Origin: Luteibacter rhizovicinus
Lineage (GTDB): Bacteria; Pseudomonadota; Gammaproteobacteria; Xanthomonadales; Rhodanobacteraceae
Reading direction: 5' to 3'
Assembly (NCBI RefSeq): GCF_004342265.1
Contig: NZ_SMCS01000002.1
Span: 1-64,000, forward strand
DNA: 64,000 bases
A program made the translations under genes and the position numbers. The stretch's first letter is position 1. Every line of letters starts with the position of its first letter. Below the pieces are notes generated by a model, which was not told the DNA's origin, did no database searches, and saw only the letters and a program-made list of their open reading frames with translations. Below are positions 24,240 through 33,520 of the stretch, piece by piece.

Positions 24240-26168
24240 TCAGGCGTCCGCGGTGACGTCTTCGGCAAAAAACGACTTCACGTCGTCCAGCGAGCGCGTG
24301 CGCGGCATGGGAGGAATGCTGGCGAGGAACAGCTTGCCGTAGCCCTTGGTCATCAGTCGCGGATCGCACAGCACCAGCACGCCGCGATCGTGCACGTCGC
24401 GGATGAGCCGCCCCGCACCCTGCTTCAGCGCAATGACGGCGGTAGGTACCTGCCAGCCCATGAAAGGATTGATGCCCGCGTTTTCCAGTGCTTCCAGCCG
24501 TGCCTGCAACACCGGATCGTCCGGTGTCGCGAAGGGCAGCTTGTCGATGACCACGACACTGAGTGCCTCGCCCGCGACGTCGACGCCCTCCCAGAAACTG
24601 GCCGCCCCCAGCAGCACGCCGTGGCCGCTGGCGCGGAACTCTTCCAGCAGGCGATGACGTGGCGCGCTGCCCTGCACGAACAGCGGCCAGGGCACGCGGC
24701 CCTCCAGCAGTTCGGCTGCGCGACGCAACGCGCGGTGCGAGGTAAAGAGCAGGAACGCACGTCCGTTCGACGATTCCAGCACGGGCAGGATCGTTTCCAC
24801 GACGCGGTGGGTATAGTCGCGCGCCGCCGGATCGGGCAACCCTTGCGGCAGATACGCCAGCGCCTGGCGGGCGTAGTCGAACGGGCTTTCCAGGCTGAGC
24901 GTGCGCGGGTCTTCGATGCCCAGCTGGCGGGCGAAGTGCTGGAAGTCGCCCGCGATCGACAGCGTGGCGGACGTATGGATCCACGCCGCGTCGGTCGCCA
25001 TGCGCATGGCGCGCAACGGTGAGGCGAGGTCCAGCGGCGTGGCATGCAGCGCGAAGCCGCGCGGCCAGGTTTCGTACCAGCGCACGTCGGCGTCGGAGTG
25101 TTCTTCGACGATACGGTCCAGACGCATGCTGAGCATCTGCGCACGCTCGAACGCGTTGGTCAGCCCGCGCGAACGTTCCGCCTGCGCGCCGAGCAGATCG
25201 GCCAGCGCGGCGAGCACGTCGCGCAGCTCGGTCAGGCCGTCGTGCACGGCTTCGTTTCGTTCCAGCTCGCCGAACGAACCCTTGGCGGGCAACGAGTCCA
25301 TGGCGAGGCGAACGCGCTTGACGATGTCCTGCAGCGCTTCGACCGGTTCCAGCAGCAAGCCCATGGCGCCGGTAATACCCTGGCATTCGGCCAGCGCGTC
25401 CTGCGCGAGATCGACGATCTGGCGCGCACTGATGCTCTGCGAGAAGAACTGTCCGGCAAGCTCGGGAATCTGATGGGCTTCGTCCAGGATGAACGCGTCG
25501 GCACTCGGAAGGATTTCGCCGAATCCCTCCTGCTTCAGCGCCAGATCGGCCAGCAACAGATGATGGTTCACGACCACCACGTCCGCTTCCATGGCTTCGC
25601 GACGCGCCTTCACCACATGGCAGTCGTCGAAGAACGCGCATTCGGTGCCCAGGCAGTTCTCCGACGTGGACGTGACGCGCGGCCAGACCGGCGAATCCTC
25701 GGGGATATCGGCCAGTTCCATGCGGTCGCCGCGGCGCGTGCGCGCCGACCACGCCCGGATCGTCGACAACTGGGAGGCCAGCACGCGGTCGTGATGCCCT
25801 TCCCTCACCGACTGGTCCAGACGGTACAGGCACAGATAATTGGACCGGCCCTTGAGCAGGCTGCTCCTGATCCGGCTGCCCAGCACCGATTGCACGCGTG
25901 GCAGATCGCGGAAAAACAGCTGGTCCTGCAAGGCCTTGGTGCCGGTGGAAACGATGACCTTGCGCCCCGATATCAGTGCGGGCACCAGATAGGCGAAGGT
26001 CTTGCCGGTGCCCGTGCCGGCCTCGGCGATCAGCAAGTCCCGCCCGTCGATGGCCTCGGCCACGGCGGCCGCCATCCGTTGCTGCGCCTCGCGTGGCGCG
26101 AATCCGGGCACTTCGCGCGCAAAGGGGCCTTCCGCCCCGAGCAGCGCGGCTACGTCGTGTTCAGTCAT
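24240..26168 (-). CDS. yoaA: ATP-dependent DNA helicase, DinG/YoaA family
   Basis: Superfamily 2, XPD-like iron-sulfur helicase of 642 aa; unwinds 5'-overhang DNA and acts in replication-fork repair. Walker A is AEAGTGTGKT (about 49-58). Candidate 4Fe-4S ligands are Cys113, Cys172, Cys177 and Cys183 (ENCLGTECAFFDDC), all present. The DEAH box is at 229-232 (FILDEAHQIPE) and the C-terminal motifs are LLFTSHRALRRA, GAASFWEGVDVAGE and KQGAGRLIRD. The length suits YoaA rather than the exonuclease-bearing DinG of Gram-positives. The start at 26168 is divergent from valS. No LexA box was seen upstream. Confidence 0.92.
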   Translation of the reverse strand: MTEHDVAALLGAEGPFAREVPGFAPREAQQRMAAAVAEAIDGRDLLIAEAGTGTGKTFAYLVPALISGRKVIVSTGTKALQDQLFFRDLPRVQSVLGSRIRSSLLKGRSNYLCLYRLDQSVREGHHDRVLASQLSTIRAWSARTRRGDRMELADIPEDSPVWPRVTSTSENCLGTECAFFDDCHVVKARREAMEADVVVVNHHLLLADLALKQEGFGEILPSADAFILDEAHQIPELAGQFFSQSISARQIVDLAQDALAECQGITGAMGLLLEPVEALQDIVKRVRLAMDSLPAKGSFGELERNEAVHDGLTELRDVLAALADLLGAQAERSRGLTNAFERAQMLSMRLDRIVEEHSDADVRWYETWPRGFALHATPLDLASPLRAMRMATDAAWIHTSATLSIAGDFQHFARQLGIEDPRTLSLESPFDYARQALAYLPQGLPDPAARDYTHRVVETILPVLESSNGRAFLLFTSHRALRRAAELLEGRVPWPLFVQGSAPRHRLLEEFRASGHGVLLGAASFWEGVDVAGEALSVVVIDKLPFATPDDPVLQARLEALENAGINPFMGWQVPTAVIALKQGAGRLIRDVHDRGVLVLCDPRLMTKGYGKLFLASIPPMPRTRSLDDVKSFFAEDVTADA

Positions 26169-26284
26169 GGGCCAAGTATCGCCGAGGGCGCCCTTTTTGG
26201 CACCGCCCGGTCGGGGGCCCTACAATGCAAGGTCTTTAGTTTATTCACGCGCGCCCGCAAGCCGGCGCCAGCCAAGAGCACCGC

Positions 26285-29044
26285 ATGGACAAGAGTTTCG
26301 AGCCCAGCCAGATCGAGTCGACGTGGTATTCCCGCTGGGAATCCAATGGCTATTTCAAGCCTTCGGGCAAGGGAACGCCGTATACGATCATGCTGCCGCC
26401 GCCGAATGTGACCGGCACGCTGCACATGGGCCATGCGTTCCAGCACACCATCATCGACACGCTGATCCGTTACCACCGCATGCGCGGTTTCGACACGCTG
26501 TGGCAGTTGGGCACCGACCACGCGGGCATCGCGACCGAAATGGTCGTCACGCGCCAGTTGAACGCCGAAGGCAAGCAGCGCTCGGACTTCGACCGCGAAG
26601 CGTTCATCGATCGCGTGTGGACGTGGAAGGCCGAATCGGGCGACACGATCGGACGCCAGATGCGCCGCATGGGTGTCTCCGGCGACTGGACCCGCGAACG
26701 TTTCACGATGGACGAAGGCCTGTCCCAGGCCGTCGTCGAGACCTTCGTGCGCCTGTCCGAGGAGGGCCTGATCTATCGCGGCCAGAAACTGGTCAACTGG
26801 GACCCCGTGCTGAAGACGGCCATCTCCGACCTTGAAGTGGTCAGCGAGGAAGAAGACGGTTCGCTGTGGTCGATCCGCTATCCGCTGGCCGACGGTTCGG
26901 GCGAGCTCGTCGTCGCGACCACGCGTCCGGAAACCATGCTGGGCGACGTCGCCGTCGCCGTGCACCCGGAAGACGAGCGCTATGCGCACCTCGTCGGCCA
27001 CATGCTGAAACTGCCGCTGTCGGATCGCGAGATTCCGATCATCGCCGACGATTACGTCGAGAAGGACTTCGGCACCGGCTGCGTGAAGATCACGCCCGCG
27101 CACGATTTCAACGATTACGCCATCGGCCAGCGCCACAACCTGCCGATGATCAACATCTTCACCGACGAGGCGAAGATCAACGACAACGCGCCCGAGAAGT
27201 ACCGGGGTCTCGATCGCTACGTGGCGCGCAAAGCCGTGCTCGCCGACCTGGAAGAACAGACCTTCCTCGTCGAGACGAAGAAGCACAAGCTGCAGGTGCC
27301 GCGCGGCGACCGCACCGGCCAGGTCATCGAGCCGTTCCTTACGTGGCAGTGGTTCGTCCGTATGGACACCCTCGCGGCGCGCGGCCTCGAAATCGTCGAG
27401 CAGGGTCACGTGAAGTTCGTACCCGAGAACTGGATCAACACCTATCGCCATTGGCTCGGCAACATCCAGGACTGGTGCATCAGCCGCCAGCTGACCTGGG
27501 GTCACCGCATCCCGGCGTGGTACACCGACGCCGGCGACATCGTCGTGGCCCGCACCGACGACGAAGCGCGCGAGCGTGCCGCGGCGAACGGTTATACCGG
27601 CGCGCTGCGCCGCGACGACGACGTGCTGGAAACATGGTTCAGTTCGGCGCTGTGGAGCCATTCCACGCTCGGCTGGCCGGATGCCGACGCGCAGAAGGCG
27701 CTCGGTTTCGATCGCTACCTGCCGACCGACGTGCTCGTCACTGGCTTCGACATCATCTTCTTCTGGGTCGCCCGGATGATCATGATGACCGATCATTTCA
27801 CGGGTGAAGTGCCGTTCCGCGACGTGTATGTCACGGGCCTGGTCCGCGACAAGGACGGACAGAAAATGTCCAAGTCGAAGGGCAATGTGCTCGACCCGCT
27901 CGACCTCATCGACGGCATTACGCTGGACGAACTGGTCGACAAGCGCACGCGCGGCCTGATGCAACCGAAGATGGCCGAGAAGATCGAAAAGGCGACGCGC
28001 AAGGAATTCCCCGATGGCATCCCCGCCTTCGGTGCCGATGCGCTGCGTTTCACGTTCGCCTCGCTCGCCACACACGGTCGCGATATCAAGTTCGATCTGG
28101 AACGCGCCGCTGGCTACAAGGCGTTCTGCAACAAGTTATGGAACGCTTCGCGTTTCGTGCTGATGAATCTTGGCGAAGGCGCGGTCGCGCCGGTCGCCTC
28201 GCCCGCGACGGAAGCCGAGCGCTGGATTCTCACGCGTCTGCGCAACACGCTGGGCGAAGTGAAAAACCAGCTCGACATCTACCGCTTCGATCTCGCCGCA
28301 CAGGCGCTGTACGAGTTCACCTGGAACGACTTCTGCGACTGGTTCCTCGAACTGTCCAAGCCCGCGCTCGGCGGCGACGACGCCGCGGCAGCCGCGTCCA
28401 CCCGTCATACGCTTGCCGTGGTGCTGGAAACCCTGCTGCGCGCGCTGCATCCCATGACTCCCTTCGTCACCGAGGAAATCTGGCAGAACGTGCGCCCGGT
28501 ACTCGGCATCGAAGGCGACACGATCATGCTGCGTCCGTACCCGGAAGCAACCGACATCGCCGGCGATAACGCCGCCGAGGCGGAAGTCGAATGGGTGAAG
28601 TCCGTCCTGACCGGCGTGCGTCGTATCCGCTCGGAGATGAACATTTCGCCGGGCAAGACGATTCCGCTGCTGCTCGCCGACGGTACCGACACGGATCGTG
28701 CCCGCGCTGCGAAATTCGCCGCACAGATCGCGTTCCTCGGTCGCGTCGAAACGCCGACGTGGATCGAAGGCAGCGACGAACCCGCTGCTGCCGTGGCCGT
28801 GGTCGGCACGTTGCGTGTATTGATTCCCCTGGCCGGGCTTATCGACGCCGATGCGGAGAAGGCACGTCTTGCCAAGGAAATCGCACGCGTGGAAGGTGAA
28901 GTGCGTAAGTGCGAAGCCAAGCTTGGCAACGCGAACTTCGTCGCTAACGCACCGGCCGAGGTGGTTGCACAGGAACGTCAGCGCATCGCCGACTGGAACG
29001 CGCAGGCCCATGCCATGCGGGAGCAGGCGCAGCGGCTGGGTTAA
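26285..29044 (+). CDS. valS: Valyl-tRNA synthetase
   Basis: Class I aminoacyl-tRNA synthetase of 919 aa that charges tRNA-Val. The HIGH-type motif is HMGH at 47-50 ([13 protein letters not shown]). Editing (CP1) domain is at about 190-340 ([17 protein letters not shown]) and the KMSKS loop at 527-531 ([17 protein letters not shown]). The anticodon-binding domain is at about 640-790 and the C-terminal coiled coil is [20 protein letters not shown] (about 860-900). The gene is divergent from yoaA, with a 116-nt gap. In many gammaproteobacteria valS follows pepA-holC directly; here it lies on the other side of lptGF. Confidence 0.97.
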   Translation: MDKSFEPSQIESTWYSRWESNGYFKPSGKGTPYTIMLPPPNVTGTLHMGHAFQHTIIDTLIRYHRMRGFDTLWQLGTDHAGIATEMVVTRQLNAEGKQRSDFDREAFIDRVWTWKAESGDTIGRQMRRMGVSGDWTRERFTMDEGLSQAVVETFVRLSEEGLIYRGQKLVNWDPVLKTAISDLEVVSEEEDGSLWSIRYPLADGSGELVVATTRPETMLGDVAVAVHPEDERYAHLVGHMLKLPLSDREIPIIADDYVEKDFGTGCVKITPAHDFNDYAIGQRHNLPMINIFTDEAKINDNAPEKYRGLDRYVARKAVLADLEEQTFLVETKKHKLQVPRGDRTGQVIEPFLTWQWFVRMDTLAARGLEIVEQGHVKFVPENWINTYRHWLGNIQDWCISRQLTWGHRIPAWYTDAGDIVVARTDDEARERAAANGYTGALRRDDDVLETWFSSALWSHSTLGWPDADAQKALGFDRYLPTDVLVTGFDIIFFWVARMIMMTDHFTGEVPFRDVYVTGLVRDKDGQKMSKSKGNVLDPLDLIDGITLDELVDKRTRGLMQPKMAEKIEKATRKEFPDGIPAFGADALRFTFASLATHGRDIKFDLERAAGYKAFCNKLWNASRFVLMNLGEGAVAPVASPATEAERWILTRLRNTLGEVKNQLDIYRFDLAAQALYEFTWNDFCDWFLELSKPALGGDDAAAAASTRHTLAVVLETLLRALHPMTPFVTEEIWQNVRPVLGIEGDTIMLRPYPEATDIAGDNAAEAEVEWVKSVLTGVRRIRSEMNISPGKTIPLLLADGTDTDRARAAKFAAQIAFLGRVETPTWIEGSDEPAAAVAVVGTLRVLIPLAGLIDADAEKARLAKEIARVEGEVRKCEAKLGNANFVANAPAEVVAQERQRIADWNAQAHAMREQAQRLG

Positions 29045-29063
29045 GAAGACCTTCCCTATGCCC

Positions 29064-29222
29064 CACCGTCGCCCCTGCGCAGGCAGGGGCCCAGTGCGGT
29101 GCGACAGGTTTAGCGACCGCGTAGGGTCATGCTTTTGTACGCCGGCATAAAGAGCATGATCAGGCGCCCCGCGATAACCCGTTGCACCACACTAGATTCC
29201 TGCCTACGCAGGAACGACGGTG
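29064..29222. repeat. Inverted repeat pair in the valS-lptG gap
   Basis: Two 33-bp arms, 29064-29096 and 29190-29222, are inverted copies. Both begin or end in CACCGTCG..AGTG, and the inner palindromes (CCCCTGCGCAGGCAGGGG and TTCCTGCCTACGCAGGAA) differ by compensating changes that keep the stem. It is a REP-like family distinct from the ATTCCGG type, and it lies at the convergent end of valS and lptG, a place where it could terminate both. Confidence 0.75.
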
Positions 29223-29280
29223 AGGGCTCTGTCCGGTGCGGTAGTGGGGGGCGCGCGACGAAGCATGTGCCCGATCCGCC

Positions 29281-30372
29281 TTACCCGAATCGCCTGAAAT
29301 ACGCCAACGCCCCAACCACCAGCAACGACGGCGGCAACAGGTTCGCCAGCAGCGGCGGCAGTCCGTAGACCGTGCCGAAGTTCACCATCGCGCCCTGCAG
29401 GAAGTACCAGCCGATGGCCAGGATGATGCCGATGAACAGGCGCTTGCCAAGTCCGCCCGAACGCAGCGAACCGAAGGCGAACGGCATCGCGCACAACACC
29501 AGGATCAGTACGTTGAAACCGAACAGCACGCGGCCCCAGTACGCCACCGCGTACGCGCCGGGATTCTGCCCGTTGTTTTCCAGATAGCGCATGTTGCGCC
29601 GCAGATCGCCCATCGACAGATATTCGGGATGGATGACCGACTGCTCAAGCACACGCGGATTGAGATGCGAATCCCAACGCGCTGTGTCCTCGTGCTGTGC
29701 ATGCGTGCCGGTATCGTCCAGCGTCGTCGTGCGCACGTTCGTCATCACCCACTGACTACCGTCGTGCACGGCGCTGTCGCCGTGCGCGAACTGCTTCACC
29801 TGTCCGTCGTCGGAGAATTCGAATACGCGCACGTCGACCAGCTTGACCGTATCGCGCTCGCCTTCCTGCGTCGCGATCGCGGACTTGGCATTGATAAACC
29901 GTTTTCCGTCGCGCGCCCACAAGCCACTGCTTGTCGCGCCGAGATTGCTCGAACGCATGCGCACCTGGATGGCCTGCGCATGCTGGTCGCCATAAGGCGC
30001 GGCGGTCTCGCCCATGACGATGACCGCCACCGTCAGCACCGCGATCACGCCGGCCGCCGACGTAGCGATGCGCAGCTTCGACATGCCGGCGGCGCGCAAC
30101 GCGGTCAGTTCGCCGCTGGCCGCCAGGCCACCAAGACCGAGCAGGCCGCCGATCAGGGCGGCGTTGCTGAACATCTGGTACATGCGCCGCGGAATGGTCA
30201 GCAGGATGTAGGCAATCGCGTCGTATAGCGTGAAACCGTTCTTGCCGATGTTGCCGAGCTGGCGGACGAACTGCGTCAGCGCATCGAAGCCCGTCAACAC
30301 CAGCCAGACGAGGAGCAGCGTCCCGAGGACGCTCATGCCGATGAGGCGGTCGGCGCGCTTGATGCCGAACAT
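29281..30372 (-). CDS. lptG: LPS export ABC transporter permease LptG
   Basis: Inner-membrane component of the LptB2FG transporter that extracts LPS to the periplasmic bridge. Length is 363 aa. The ATG at 30372 overlaps the lptF stop (TGATG). Six TM helices are arranged three at each end (about 12-35, 62-85, 100-122; 275-360), enclosing the periplasmic beta-jellyroll (about 130-265, with WARDGKRFINAKSA and LDDTGTHAQHED). The coupling helix region GLGGLAASGELTALRAAGMS is conserved. Confidence 0.95.
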   Translation of the reverse strand: MFGIKRADRLIGMSVLGTLLLVWLVLTGFDALTQFVRQLGNIGKNGFTLYDAIAYILLTIPRRMYQMFSNAALIGGLLGLGGLAASGELTALRAAGMSKLRIATSAAGVIAVLTVAVIVMGETAAPYGDQHAQAIQVRMRSSNLGATSSGLWARDGKRFINAKSAIATQEGERDTVKLVDVRVFEFSDDGQVKQFAHGDSAVHDGSQWVMTNVRTTTLDDTGTHAQHEDTARWDSHLNPRVLEQSVIHPEYLSMGDLRRNMRYLENNGQNPGAYAVAYWGRVLFGFNVLILVLCAMPFAFGSLRSGGLGKRLFIGIILAIGWYFLQGAMVNFGTVYGLPPLLANLLPPSLLVVGALAYFRRFG

Positions 30373-31478
30373 CAGGCGGTCCTCTTCGCGGCGCGGCGCG
30401 GCGTGTACTGTCGCCAGAAGAACCATGCGGCGACAGCGAACACCGCCAGATGCAACACCCAGATCGGTGCCGACGTATGCAGGTGTCCCTTCAGTATCTG
30501 CGCGCGGGCGATCAGCTGCCAGATGACGTAAAGGAAATAGGCCAGCACCGCGATAAGCAGACGGCCATAACGGGCGTCGCGCGGCGCCTGCCGCGACATC
30601 GGCAGCACCATCATCATCAGAACCAGCGTGCTGACCGGAGCGGCCACGCGCGATACGAACTCGCCCAGGGCATCCGGCTCGCGACTCGTGAGGAGCTGGG
30701 CGGTGGTCAGCTCGTGCGACGGATCGGTGTCCTGCTCGTCCTCGCCCACCGTGGACAGCGAAATGTCGTTGCGCTCGTACTTCATGCGGCGCCAGTTGTC
30801 GCCGGCAAGCGGAATTTCGAACTGCCAGCCATTGGAAAGACCCAGGAAGCGGCTTTCGCCGTCGCTTTCCTGATACATCTGCCCGTGTTCGGCATTGACG
30901 ACGCGAACCTGCGGGTTCCCGTTGGAATCGACGCGGTCGGTGGCGATGAAGGTTTTGCCCAGTTTGGTGCCGTCGCGGCTGAGCGTATCCACGAAGATGA
31001 TGCCCCCCTTTCCGGGCAGCTCCGTGAACCGGCCGGCGTCGAGACCGGCGGCGATGACCGAGCGATTGGCGGCGGCGATCAGCTGGTCGCTGGTACGCGA
31101 GGCGAGCGGGCCGAGCCAGAGCGACACGGTGCCGACCGCGACCGTGGTGATGGCCGCCAGCAGCGTGACCGGACGAAGCATGCCGCGCGGGCCCATGCCG
31201 GACGACGCCAGCACGTGCATTTCGCTCTCGCGATACATGCGCCCCAGGGCCATCAGGGTTCCCAGGAAAGCCGACATCGGCAGCAGCATGGACAGGAGAT
31301 CGACCATCTGCAGGCCCAGGACCTGGAACATGATGGTCGGCTGGATGCTGCCGTTGGCTACCTTCTGAAGCACGGTCGCAAACGCGCCGCCGGCGAAGAT
31401 CACCAGCAGCACGACGGCTGTGGCGAACACGCCATAGGCGAGCTCGCGAAGGAAGTATCGGTCTAGGATGCTCAGCAT
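30372..31478 (-). CDS. lptF: LPS export ABC transporter permease LptF
   Basis: Partner of LptG in LptB2FG, 368 aa. N-terminal LSILDRYFLRELAYGVFATA and the coupling helix MALGRMYRESEMHVLASSGMG are the family hallmarks. The periplasmic jellyroll covers about 135-260 and three C-terminal helices follow. The gene is divergent from pepA, 97 nt away, and overlaps lptG. The shared region has GGTAGAATTACC close to the lptF start. Confidence 0.95.
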   Translation of the reverse strand: MLSILDRYFLRELAYGVFATAVVLLVIFAGGAFATVLQKVANGSIQPTIMFQVLGLQMVDLLSMLLPMSAFLGTLMALGRMYRESEMHVLASSGMGPRGMLRPVTLLAAITTVAVGTVSLWLGPLASRTSDQLIAAANRSVIAAGLDAGRFTELPGKGGIIFVDTLSRDGTKLGKTFIATDRVDSNGNPQVRVVNAEHGQMYQESDGESRFLGLSNGWQFEIPLAGDNWRRMKYERNDISLSTVGEDEQDTDPSHELTTAQLLTSREPDALGEFVSRVAAPVSTLVLMMMVLPMSRQAPRDARYGRLLIAVLAYFLYVIWQLIARAQILKGHLHTSAPIWVLHLAVFAVAAWFFWRQYTPRRAAKRTA

Positions 31479-31575
31479 TTGGTAGAATTACCGGTTCATG
31501 CCGGGCCGGTTCCGGCCGACAAACCTCAAGTCTAGCCTGTCCGGCCCCCGGAGGGCTTTAGCAGGGTACGTAATT

Positions 31576-33066
31576 ATGACGCTTCAGTTCAGCCTCGGTT
31601 CCATCGCTCCCGAATCAGCCGAAACCGCCGTCGCGGTGGTCGGCGTCTATGAGAACGGCATCCTGACCAGCGCCGCGGCGCGCGTGGACACGGCAGCCAA
31701 CGGAGCCATCAAGCGGCTGGTCGAAAGCGGCGACGTGACCGGCAAGACCGGCGCGGTCACCACCCTGCTCCACCCGGCCGGAATCGCGGCAAAACGCGTA
31801 CTCGTCGTGGGCCTCGGCGCCCAGAAGTCGTTCGATGCCGCCCGCTACCAGCGCGTTTGCCTCGAAGCCGCACGTGCCATCGGCCGCCTGCCGGTGGACG
31901 AAGCCGTCTCCTGGCTGGCCGAAATCGAGGTCCCGGGCCGCGATGCGGCCTGGCGCGTTCGCGTTGCCGCGCTGGCGACCGACCACGCCGCCTATCGCTA
32001 TACCGCCACGTTCAAGCCGCGCGACAAGGCCCCGCCGCACGAACTCAAGTCGGTGACTTTCGTCGCGCCGGGCGAGGCGACCGCCGGCCTCGACCAGGCC
32101 CGCGCCATCGCCGAAGGCGTCCGTTTCGCCCGCGAACTCGGCAATCTGCCGCCCAATATCTGCAATCCGGCTTACATCGCCGATCAGGCCAGCGCGTTCG
32201 CCGATGCGAACGAAGGTGTCACCTTCGAGGTCCTGGACCAGCAGGCGATGGAAAAAGAGGGCTTCGGCTCCCTGCTCGCCGTGGCACGCGGTTCGGCCAA
32301 TGAGCCGCAACTGGTCATCCTGCAGTGGAACGGCGGTCAGGCCGGCGAGCGTCCGTATGCTTTCGTGGGCAAGGGCATCACCTTCGACACGGGTGGCGTC
32401 AGCCTGAAGCCCGGCCCGGGCATGGAAGAAATGAAGTTCGATATGTGCGGCGCCGCGGGCGTCCTCGGCGCCTTCGTGGCCGCCGTGCGCATGAAATTGC
32501 CGTTGAACCTCGTCTGCGTGGTCCCGGCTGTCGAGAACATGCCCGACGGGGCCAGCTATCGTCCCGGCGATGTGCTCACCAGTCTTTCCGGCCTGACCAT
32601 CGAAGTACTGAACACGGATGCCGAAGGCCGTCTGATCCTTTGCGACGCGCTTACCTACACGGGCAAGCGTTTCGAGCCGCACACCATCATCGACGCCGCC
32701 ACGCTCACCGGCGCCTGCGTCGTCGCCCTGGGCAAGCACGCCAGCGGCCTGATGACGAAGGACGAAGACCTCTCGGCCGAACTGCTCGCCGCGGGCGAAT
32801 CCACGCTCGACCGTGCATGGCGCCTGCCGCTGTGGGACGACTACCAGAGCCAGCTCGACTCGGGCTTCGCCGACGTGGCGAACATCGGCGGCAAGTACGC
32901 GGGCGCGATCACGGCCGGCTGCTTCCTGGCGCGTTTCACCGAAGGCCAGCGCTGGGCGCATCTGGATATCGCCGGCACCGCGTGGGACGAAGGCCGCAAG
33001 GGCATGGCGACGGGTCGTCCGGTGCCCCTGCTGGCCCAGTGGCTTCTCGATCGCTGCAACGGTTAA
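31576..33066 (+). CDS. pepA: Leucyl aminopeptidase (cytosol aminopeptidase)
   Basis: Hexameric di-metal M17 aminopeptidase of 496 aa that removes N-terminal residues from peptides; in some bacteria PepA is also a DNA-binding architectural protein. The metal and catalytic residues are Lys266 and Asp271 ([16 protein letters not shown]), Asp289, and the signature NTDAEGRL at 346-353 (Asp348, Glu350). The start is the ATG at 31576, giving [14 protein letters not shown]; the frame opens 78 nt earlier. It is followed by holC after a 15-nt gap, the usual pepA-holC order. Confidence 0.96.
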   Translation: MTLQFSLGSIAPESAETAVAVVGVYENGILTSAAARVDTAANGAIKRLVESGDVTGKTGAVTTLLHPAGIAAKRVLVVGLGAQKSFDAARYQRVCLEAARAIGRLPVDEAVSWLAEIEVPGRDAAWRVRVAALATDHAAYRYTATFKPRDKAPPHELKSVTFVAPGEATAGLDQARAIAEGVRFARELGNLPPNICNPAYIADQASAFADANEGVTFEVLDQQAMEKEGFGSLLAVARGSANEPQLVILQWNGGQAGERPYAFVGKGITFDTGGVSLKPGPGMEEMKFDMCGAAGVLGAFVAAVRMKLPLNLVCVVPAVENMPDGASYRPGDVLTSLSGLTIEVLNTDAEGRLILCDALTYTGKRFEPHTIIDAATLTGACVVALGKHASGLMTKDEDLSAELLAAGESTLDRAWRLPLWDDYQSQLDSGFADVANIGGKYAGAITAGCFLARFTEGQRWAHLDIAGTAWDEGRKGMATGRPVPLLAQWLLDRCNG

Positions 33067-33081
33067 GCGCAGGCAGCCGCC

Positions 33082-33504
33082 ATGCGTCGCGCCGATTTCT
33101 ACCTTATCGACAAACCTCGCTTTCGCGAGGACCCGTTGCTACTCGTCTGCGAGCTTGCCCGCCGCGCTCATGCGGCGGGTCAGCTCACGCTGATCCTCAC
33201 CCGCGACTTTCCGCAGGCCGAGGCGGTGGACGAATATCTCTGGTCGTTCGATGAAGACGCCTATATTCCGCACCAGCTCGCGGGCGACGACGACGACGAA
33301 GCCACGGCGGTACTCATCGTGCCGCCCGGCGTCGACACGGCGGACCGGCCGCTGGTCATCAACCTGCGCGATACCTGCGCGCCCGGTCAGTACGACCGCG
33401 TACTGGAAGTCGTCGCCGCGGATCCCGCCGAACGCGACGGGTCCCGCGTTCGCTGGCAGGATTACAAGCGTGGCGGTTTCACCGTCACCAAGCACGACAT
33501 GTGA
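33082..33504 (+). CDS. holC: DNA polymerase III chi subunit
   Basis: Clamp-loader accessory of 140 aa that connects the polymerase to SSB. MRRADFYLIDKPRFREDPLL is the family start and LILTRDFPQAEAVDEYLWSFD a conserved block. The acidic insert GDDDDEAT (about 73-80) is typical of Xanthomonadales forms. It is transcribed with pepA. E. coli has valS next; here a hybrid kinase gene converges instead. Confidence 0.93.
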   Translation: MRRADFYLIDKPRFREDPLLLVCELARRAHAAGQLTLILTRDFPQAEAVDEYLWSFDEDAYIPHQLAGDDDDEATAVLIVPPGVDTADRPLVINLRDTCAPGQYDRVLEVVAADPAERDGSRVRWQDYKRGGFTVTKHDM

Positions 33505-33520
33505 CAGGCGCGGCGGCAGT

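Noticed and set aside
24240-25833. Upstream extension of the creD frame to 25833 over the helicase gene
   Set aside because: The CreD family N-terminus starts at 24153 and the extension is a low-complexity Arg-rich translation of the helicase antisense.
26169-26284. LexA box between yoaA and valS
   Set aside because: No CTGT-N8-ACAG type dyad was found in the gap.
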